In this document: positions 59,977 to 64,000 of the stretch, piece after piece
Layout: each line of letters starts with the position of its first letter
Numbering within the stretch: the stretch's first letter is position 1
DNA from: JASSUD01 sp031963045
GTDB lineage: Bacteria > Pseudomonadota > Gammaproteobacteria > Burkholderiales > Burkholderiaceae
Length of the DNA stretch: 64,000 nt
NCBI GenBank assembly: GCA_031963045.1
Contig: JASSUK010000012.1
Span: 20,512 to 84,511, forward strand
Direction: 5' to 3'
The notes under the pieces: generated by a model
The model's database searches: none
What the model saw: the letters and a program-made list of their open reading frames with translations, nothing else
Told to the model about the DNA's origin: nothing
Position numbers and translations under genes: made by a program

Positions 59977-60528
59977 TCAGTTTCTAATGTGCGCAGGGGG
60001 AGGTGGGGTTGTATGATTATCTGTTTGGTGTTCTGAGGAGTAAGGGGGGAGGGCTTCTGAATGGTTTTCTGGTGAGTAAAGGGGAAGTGTTTCTGCAGAA
60101 GAACGGGGAACTTGCTCTAGAGAGATACTTTCTCCAAGCTGAGGAGTATAGGATTTTACTTTGTGTAGCATATATATCCCACCTATTAAACCAATGGTAC
60201 CCAAGCCCATGGATAGTGAAGCAGTAAGATCTTTAGTTGTGAAAACATTATTAAAAAAATTAGAGTCTATTACCGCAGTATTATTATATAGCGTTACTCC
60301 CGCACGCATTATGCCGCTGCCTAGGCTTCCGGCACCTACAGCCGCTACAGCCATGCTAGCTACGGCTGCTATATCTTTTTTATTTTTGGCTATGCGTCTA
60401 TTTAAAGAGTTTGGTCCAGAAAGTACCCTCCTCGTTAATGGGCGAGAGTGATCAGCGGTGGAGCTCGTTTGCTCTGCCGGGATTGCTATAGAAAAATCCC
60501 TTGTTTGAGCACCAATCGTACTAGGCAT
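59977..60528 (-). CDS. Small membrane protein with C-terminal tandem LPxY motifs
   Basis: No family recognised. AAAGGAG is placed seven bases before the second ATG (60528), so I start there (MPSTIGAQTR, 183 residues), not at 60534. A polar N-terminus with basic NRRIAKNKK is followed by hydrophobic segments at about 53-75 (AAVASMAVAAVGAGSLGSGI) and 102-123 (LSMGLGTIGLIGGIYMLHKV). The tail contains a 12-residue tandem repeat, ETLPLYSPENHS and EALPPYSSEHQT, then PPPP near the end. LPLY and LPPY both fit the [LP]PxY WW-domain ligand. Same plan as the gene at 21865, without evident sequence identity. Host-directed function is inference. Confidence 0.75.
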   Translation of the reverse strand: MPSTIGAQTRDFSIAIPAEQTSSTADHSRPLTRRVLSGPNSLNRRIAKNKKDIAAVASMAVAAVGAGSLGSGIMRAGVTLYNNTAVIDSNFFNNVFTTKDLTASLSMGLGTIGLIGGIYMLHKVKSYTPQLGESISLEQVPRSSAETLPLYSPENHSEALPPYSSEHQTDNHTTPPPPAHIRN

Positions 60529-60794
60529 GACCATTCTCCTTTCACTTATTGCATTATTTTTTTATATAAAATGCAGATTAGCCTGCTTTTTAAAAACAGC
60601 AGCTAAATAGCATTTCCTATCACTTTTCTTTTTAGTATAAGTGTTAGTAGATTTTATTTTTAATGAAAAAGAAAAAATGTATAAGATCTGGAAAAATATT
60701 CATAGCGTTATTTAAACTGCCATACATCACCACTTCCTTTAAATTATTAAAGGAAGGTATGGGGGGCGTTTTTTTGAAGCTACAGTTTGGTGCT

Positions 60795-61088
60795 TCAGAT
60801 ATAAGGCATGTATTGGTTGCTATCTTTGCTCAGTAGCTGCATTAGTTTTGGGTGAACAAATAGCTTTTCTTTACCATATGGTATTTCCGTCAGGGCTCCT
60901 AGTCTGTCTTTGGCTTCTAAAAGCGGGATCGTGTTGATCAACATAGTCTGATTTGGAATGAGCTCGGCCGCTTGCTTTAACTCTGCAAGCGCTGCGCGGA
61001 CGGTAATGCATGCCTTGAGTACACGCTTGCTTTCCAAGTCACATGCTGGAGGCAATATTGGCAGTTGATTGTAAGGAGTCTGTGGTCG
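60795..61088 (-). pseudogene. Fic-family gene remnant with internal deletion
   Basis: Minus-strand reading from 61088: RPQTPYNQLPILPPACDLES, then KRVLKACITVRAALAELKQA, AELIPNQTMLINTIPLLEAK, which is the N-terminal domain of Fic AMP-transferases (Fic_N), then directly YGKEKLFVHPKLMQLLSKDS and NQYMPYI, which is the distal C-terminal end. The whole catalytic core with HPFxxGNGR is missing. A TAG (61089-61091) stands just upstream and no proper start exists (the 61055 codon is TTG). An in-frame internal deletion best explains it. No activity is expected. Confidence 0.8.
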
Positions 61089-61157
61089 CTAACCAGGTAA
61101 GGATCCGAGTGTATCGAGCGAGTCATTCATATTGAAGGCTGTAGTCCCACTGAGGCC

Positions 61158-61257
61158 ATGTCGTTTTTTTTGGAAAACAGCGACATATTCGCAGCTCATG
61201 TCGCTATGCACGACCAGTCAGCAAAATGTGTCGCTAGAATTTAATTTTTGCGACATA
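61158..61257. repeat. Cluster of five GCGACAT-type motifs
   Basis: ATGTCG(61158), GCGACAT(61180), ATGTCGCT(61198), GTGTCGCT(61228) and GCGACATA(61250) alternate in orientation within 100 bp. The first two frame TTTTTTTTGGAAAACA. They could be transposase-binding sites at the end of a lost element or an operator array. Sited just upstream of the Fic remnant. Confidence 0.5.
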
Positions 61258-61294
61258 AGGGTGCTCATACCTCACCACTAAGCTATGTACCAAG

Positions 61295-61425
61295 GTAGGT
61301 TGGTTGTGGCGGAGGGACCCCAACATGCATACCGCCGACTTGTAATCATTGCTTTTGGTCTGTACATGCAGGTTTCAAAAGGAAAGCGGTTTTCATGTTG
61401 GGGTTCGTGCTTAACCCCAACCTAC
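61295..61425. repeat. Family A full REPIN-like element
   Basis: 131 bp from GTAGGTTGG to CCAACCTAC. The interior (TTGCTTTTGGTCTGTACATG, CAGGTTTCAAAAGG) matches the 27661 copy closely. A degenerate right end (ACCTCACCACTAAGCTA) lies just before it at 61269. Downstream of ligA. Confidence 0.9.
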
Positions 61426-61454
61426 CGTGCAAGAGATCTTGAATAGATTTCGAT

Positions 61455-63527
61455 CTAAGGTGTATTTTCTGGGAGAGGGTTGGCAGTTTCAAGCAAAGTA
61501 TATAAGCCTGCTTCATCTAACACGGTGACACCCAAGGACTGTGCTTTTATTAATTTTTGACCGGCATCTGCACCTGCGATTACATAATGGGTTTTTTTAG
61601 AAACCGTGCCGCTCACGCGTGCGCCTGCGGCTTCTAGTTTTGCTTGTGCTTCTTCTCGGGTGAGGGTGGGTAGGGTTCCTGTTAGAACCACAATATGGCC
61701 AGCGAGTGGGGCGGTGGCGGGGCGAGGAGCGGAATCGGTTTCCTCCCAGTGCACGCCTGCGCTTCTTAATTGAGCAATCACCTCTAGATGGTGAGGTTGC
61801 GCAAAAAATTGCACGATGGAAGCAGCGACAATAGGGCCAACATCTTGAATTTCTAAGAGTGCTTCCGTATTTGCCTGCATCAAAGCATCTAGTTTCCCAA
61901 AGTGACGGGCTAGGCTTTTTGCAGTGGCTTCGCCTACCTGACGAATACCCAACGCGTAAATAAAGCGCGCGAGAGTGGTGTGCTTTGCATGCTCGAGTGC
62001 ATCTAGTAAGTTTTGTGCTGATTTTTCAGCAAAACGTTCTAGTGTGCATAGCGCTTGCATATCTAAGCGAAATAGATCGGCGGGGGTTTGAATGGCTCGG
62101 TGATCAACCAGTTGGTCAATCACTTTAGTGCCTAATCCTTCGATATCAAATGCTTTGCGTTGCGCAAAATGCCAAAGCGCTTGTTTACGCTGTGCCGCGC
62201 AGACTAAGCCTCCTATGCAACGTGCTACCGCTTCGCCTTCTAAGCGCTCGATCGGTGATGCGCAGACTGGGCAGATGGTCGGCATTTCGAAAGGATAAGC
62301 GTCGGCAGGTCGTTGATCTTTTAGACTGGTTATAACTTCTGGAATAACATCTCCAGCTCGCCGCACACTGACGGTATCTCCAATCCAAATATCCTTGCGC
62401 CGAAGCTCATCTTCATTATGTAAGGTAGCGCGTGAAACAGTAACACCGCCTACCCGTACAGGAGCTAGATGCGCTACAGGCGTGATGGCGCCGGTGCGTC
62501 CAACATTGACTCCAATATCGAGAAGGGTGGTAAGCGCTTCCTCTGCAGGGAATTTATGCGCAAGTGCAAAGCGAGGTGCACGGGAGACATACCCCATTTG
62601 TGCTTGCTGCGCATGGCTATTGACTTTATAGACGACGCCATCAATTTCATAAGGCAAACTAGTTCGTTTTTCTTCAATGCGCCGGTAAAAATCCATAAGG
62701 CCAGATAGGCCACGCACTACTGCACGCTCGGGAGAGACGGGCAACCCGAGTTCTGTATATTTTTGGAGCAGCTCATAATGGGTTGTTGGAAGGGCTACTG
62801 CTTGAGATTCTCCAGAAAATGCACCCACCCCATATGCAAAAAAACGCAAACGCCGCGTAGAGGTAATGCGAGAGTCAAGCTGACGCAAACTGCCTGCAGC
62901 GGCATTACGAGGGTTAGCGAAAATGGGTTGCTCAGCAGCAGCTTGGCGTTCATTGAGCTGTGCAAAATCCTTTTTAAACATTAAGACTTCGCCACGCACC
63001 TCCAGCAGCTCAGGGCACTGTGGAGTATGCAGCCGTAATGGAATGCCACGTACGGTGCGTACATTCTCTGTGACGGCCTCGCCTGTTACTCCATCTCCTC
63101 GTGTTGCAGCCTGTACTAAGACTCCATCGACATAGCGTAGCGAAAGCGCAAGTCCATCAAATTTCAATTCACAAGCGTATTCAACATTATCTTGCTCTAA
63201 AAGATCAGAGCATCGTTGGTCAAACGCAGCTACCTCTTCTTCGCTAAAGCCATTTTGTAAGGACAGCATAGGTCGGGTATGTGTAACAGCCTTAAAGCCT
63301 TCCGCAACAGAGCCCCCTACTTTTTGCGTGGGGGAATCGGGCGTGATGCACTCAGGGTAAGCGGTTTCAAGCTCTACCAGCTGGGTAAATAATTGATCAT
63401 ATTGAGCATCTGAAACGGTGGGTGCATCAAGAACGTAGTAAGCGTAATCGTATTGAGCTAGGGTGTGGCGAAGCTGTGCGGAGCGCTTATGCGCTTCGAA
63501 AATATCAGAAGGAAGGGAAGCGGTCAT
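61455..63527 (-). CDS. ligA: NAD+-dependent DNA ligase
   Basis: Joins nicks in replication and repair. 690 residues in the full LigA layout: the Ia domain with YDYAYYVLDAPTVSDAQYD, the adenylation motif CELKFDGLALSLRY with the Lys, SLRQLDSRITSTRRLRFFAY, the OB-fold, a four-Cys zinc finger (CPVC ... CIGGLVC), helix-hairpin-helix repeats (ALGIRQVGEATAKSLARHFG) and a C-terminal BRCT domain (LAGHIVVLTGTLPTLTREEA). In Burkholderia it follows zipA; here it stands alone beside a REPIN element. Confidence 0.97.
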   Translation of the reverse strand: MTASLPSDIFEAHKRSAQLRHTLAQYDYAYYVLDAPTVSDAQYDQLFTQLVELETAYPECITPDSPTQKVGGSVAEGFKAVTHTRPMLSLQNGFSEEEVAAFDQRCSDLLEQDNVEYACELKFDGLALSLRYVDGVLVQAATRGDGVTGEAVTENVRTVRGIPLRLHTPQCPELLEVRGEVLMFKKDFAQLNERQAAAEQPIFANPRNAAAGSLRQLDSRITSTRRLRFFAYGVGAFSGESQAVALPTTHYELLQKYTELGLPVSPERAVVRGLSGLMDFYRRIEEKRTSLPYEIDGVVYKVNSHAQQAQMGYVSRAPRFALAHKFPAEEALTTLLDIGVNVGRTGAITPVAHLAPVRVGGVTVSRATLHNEDELRRKDIWIGDTVSVRRAGDVIPEVITSLKDQRPADAYPFEMPTICPVCASPIERLEGEAVARCIGGLVCAAQRKQALWHFAQRKAFDIEGLGTKVIDQLVDHRAIQTPADLFRLDMQALCTLERFAEKSAQNLLDALEHAKHTTLARFIYALGIRQVGEATAKSLARHFGKLDALMQANTEALLEIQDVGPIVAASIVQFFAQPHHLEVIAQLRSAGVHWEETDSAPRPATAPLAGHIVVLTGTLPTLTREEAQAKLEAAGARVSGTVSKKTHYVIAGADAGQKLIKAQSLGVTVLDEAGLYTLLETANPLPENTP

Positions 63528-63902
63528 AAGGTGCTGTGAAGGCGTTGCAGCTACGAGGTTTGGCTGAATAGGTAATTCTAAGGTAGAGGGGGCGATGAAG
63601 GAAGCGCAATATGCTACCCTCCAGGGCGATCACAGCTAACCAAAATGTAAAGTAAGAAAAAATGATTTTATAAGATTTTTGATTAGAAAATAAGAATATT
63701 CCTAAACACCAGATGCTTGCATATGCTTACAAACTTGTACGCATGCATGGTTCCAAGGTTGGGTGCATTATTTCTATTTTTATTCAAACGCACATTCGCC
63801 TCTATCCATTTGAGAAGCTAGAAATAGGCTCTGACCATTGAATGCATGAATGCGTGAGTAGAGGCGAATTGTATAGAAAATACTATTTATAACGAGGGAA
63901 GT
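63528..63902. other. Divergent promoter region with inverted repeat
   Basis: About 375 bp between ligA and the next gene. ATTCGCCTCTA (63794-63804) and TAGAGGCGAAT (63859-63869) are inverted copies 54 bp apart, perhaps an operator pair. AT-rich sequence TACTATTTATAAC precedes the right-hand gene. Nothing else seen. Confidence 0.5.
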
Positions 63903-64000
63903 ATGCAATTAGAATTATCTTCGATGGCGGTTATGTCGAAAGTGCTTCAGTCTACGTGTGAAGGTCGTGATTTCCATCGGGGACATCTCTCTGAGCCTGT
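63903..64000 (+). CDS. Start of an unknown gene, cut by the window edge
   Basis: ATG at 63903 with GAGGGAA a few bases upstream opens a frame to the right edge: MQLELSSMAVMSKVLQSTCE, then GRDFHRGHLSEP. Thirty-two codons are too few to recognise a family. The good ribosome site and upstream spacing make a real gene likely. Confidence 0.5.
   Translation, partial: MQLELSSMAVMSKVLQSTCEGRDFHRGHLSEP

Noticed and set aside
6942..61260. CRISPR arrays
   Set aside because: The only repeats seen are dispersed palindromes; no regularly spaced 20-40 bp direct repeats with unique spacers were found.
59409..61260. Integrated element with duplicated tRNA-Leu 3' end
   Set aside because: No second copy of the tRNA 3' sequence and no integrase gene were found in the window.

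Overview
The window looks like chromosome of a Burkholderiaceae bacterium with the marks of a host-restricted lineage. Housekeeping proteins (TtcA, FolB, RibBA, guaB-guaA-tadA, dxs-folE2, ribBA-ribH-nusB, def-fmt-htpX-rsmB) and their order are Burkholderia-like. They are separated by dispersed palindromic repeats, broken genes and AT-rich genes with no recognisable family. A fungal endosymbiont of the Mycoavidus/Glomeribacter type is a reasonable guess, but it is an inference from this mixture; no 16S gene is present to settle it.

Layout. 1-5 kb: rsmB(partial)-htpX-fmt-def on the minus strand, divergent from dprA and a thioredoxin-like gene. 5.4-7.7 kb: an acetyltransferase, then two AT-rich unknown genes. 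7.7-16.6 kb: cca, a MidA-type methyltransferase, a large AT-rich unknown gene, folB-ttcA, xth, smpB, ratA-rnfH. 16.7-20.4 kb: guaB, guaA, tadA. 20.6-23.2 kb: a defence/addiction patch with an intact RES-Xre pair, a small membrane protein ending in PPxY motifs, and an MNT-HEPN pair whose HEPN gene has a stop codon. 23.3-27.4 kb: dapD, dapC, zipA-like. 28-32.5 kb: a short YadA-type trimeric autotransporter, then two c-type cytochromes and a CtaG-like oxidase assembly protein. 32.6-39.5 kb: three unknown genes, two of them coiled-coil plus hydrophobic-hairpin proteins, surrounding nusB-ribH-ribBA. 39.8-52.7 kb: apaH, rfbB/rfbC, a LOG-family gene, polA, xseB-ispA-dxs, folE2, ompW. 52.8-64 kb: a DMT transporter, a desaturase and glyoxalase II, an orphan iucD-like gene in a decayed stretch with a broken YafQ/DinJ pair and an IS3 remnant, tRNA-Leu(CAA), a second PY-motif membrane protein, a Fic remnant, ligA, and the start of an unknown gene.

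Two repeat families dominate the intergenic space. Family A is a 131-134 bp element built of two inverted REP-like hairpins, each led by GTAG, the signature of REPs mobilised by RAYT (TnpA_REP) transposases; six full copies and about eight partial copies are visible. Family B is a palindrome with ends close to TAGGGCATGTCC and GGACATGCCCTA, in five copies. Copies of both families supply the stop codons of neighbouring genes.

The most interesting signal is a pair of unlinked small proteins (21865-22311 and 59977-60528). Each has two closely spaced hydrophobic segments and a C-terminal tail carrying two [LP]PxY motifs, the ligand of WW domains in Nedd4/Rsp5 ubiquitin ligases of eukaryotes. With the AT-rich orphan genes, the hydrophobic-hairpin proteins and the autotransporter, this suggests a host-directed gene set scattered between core operons.
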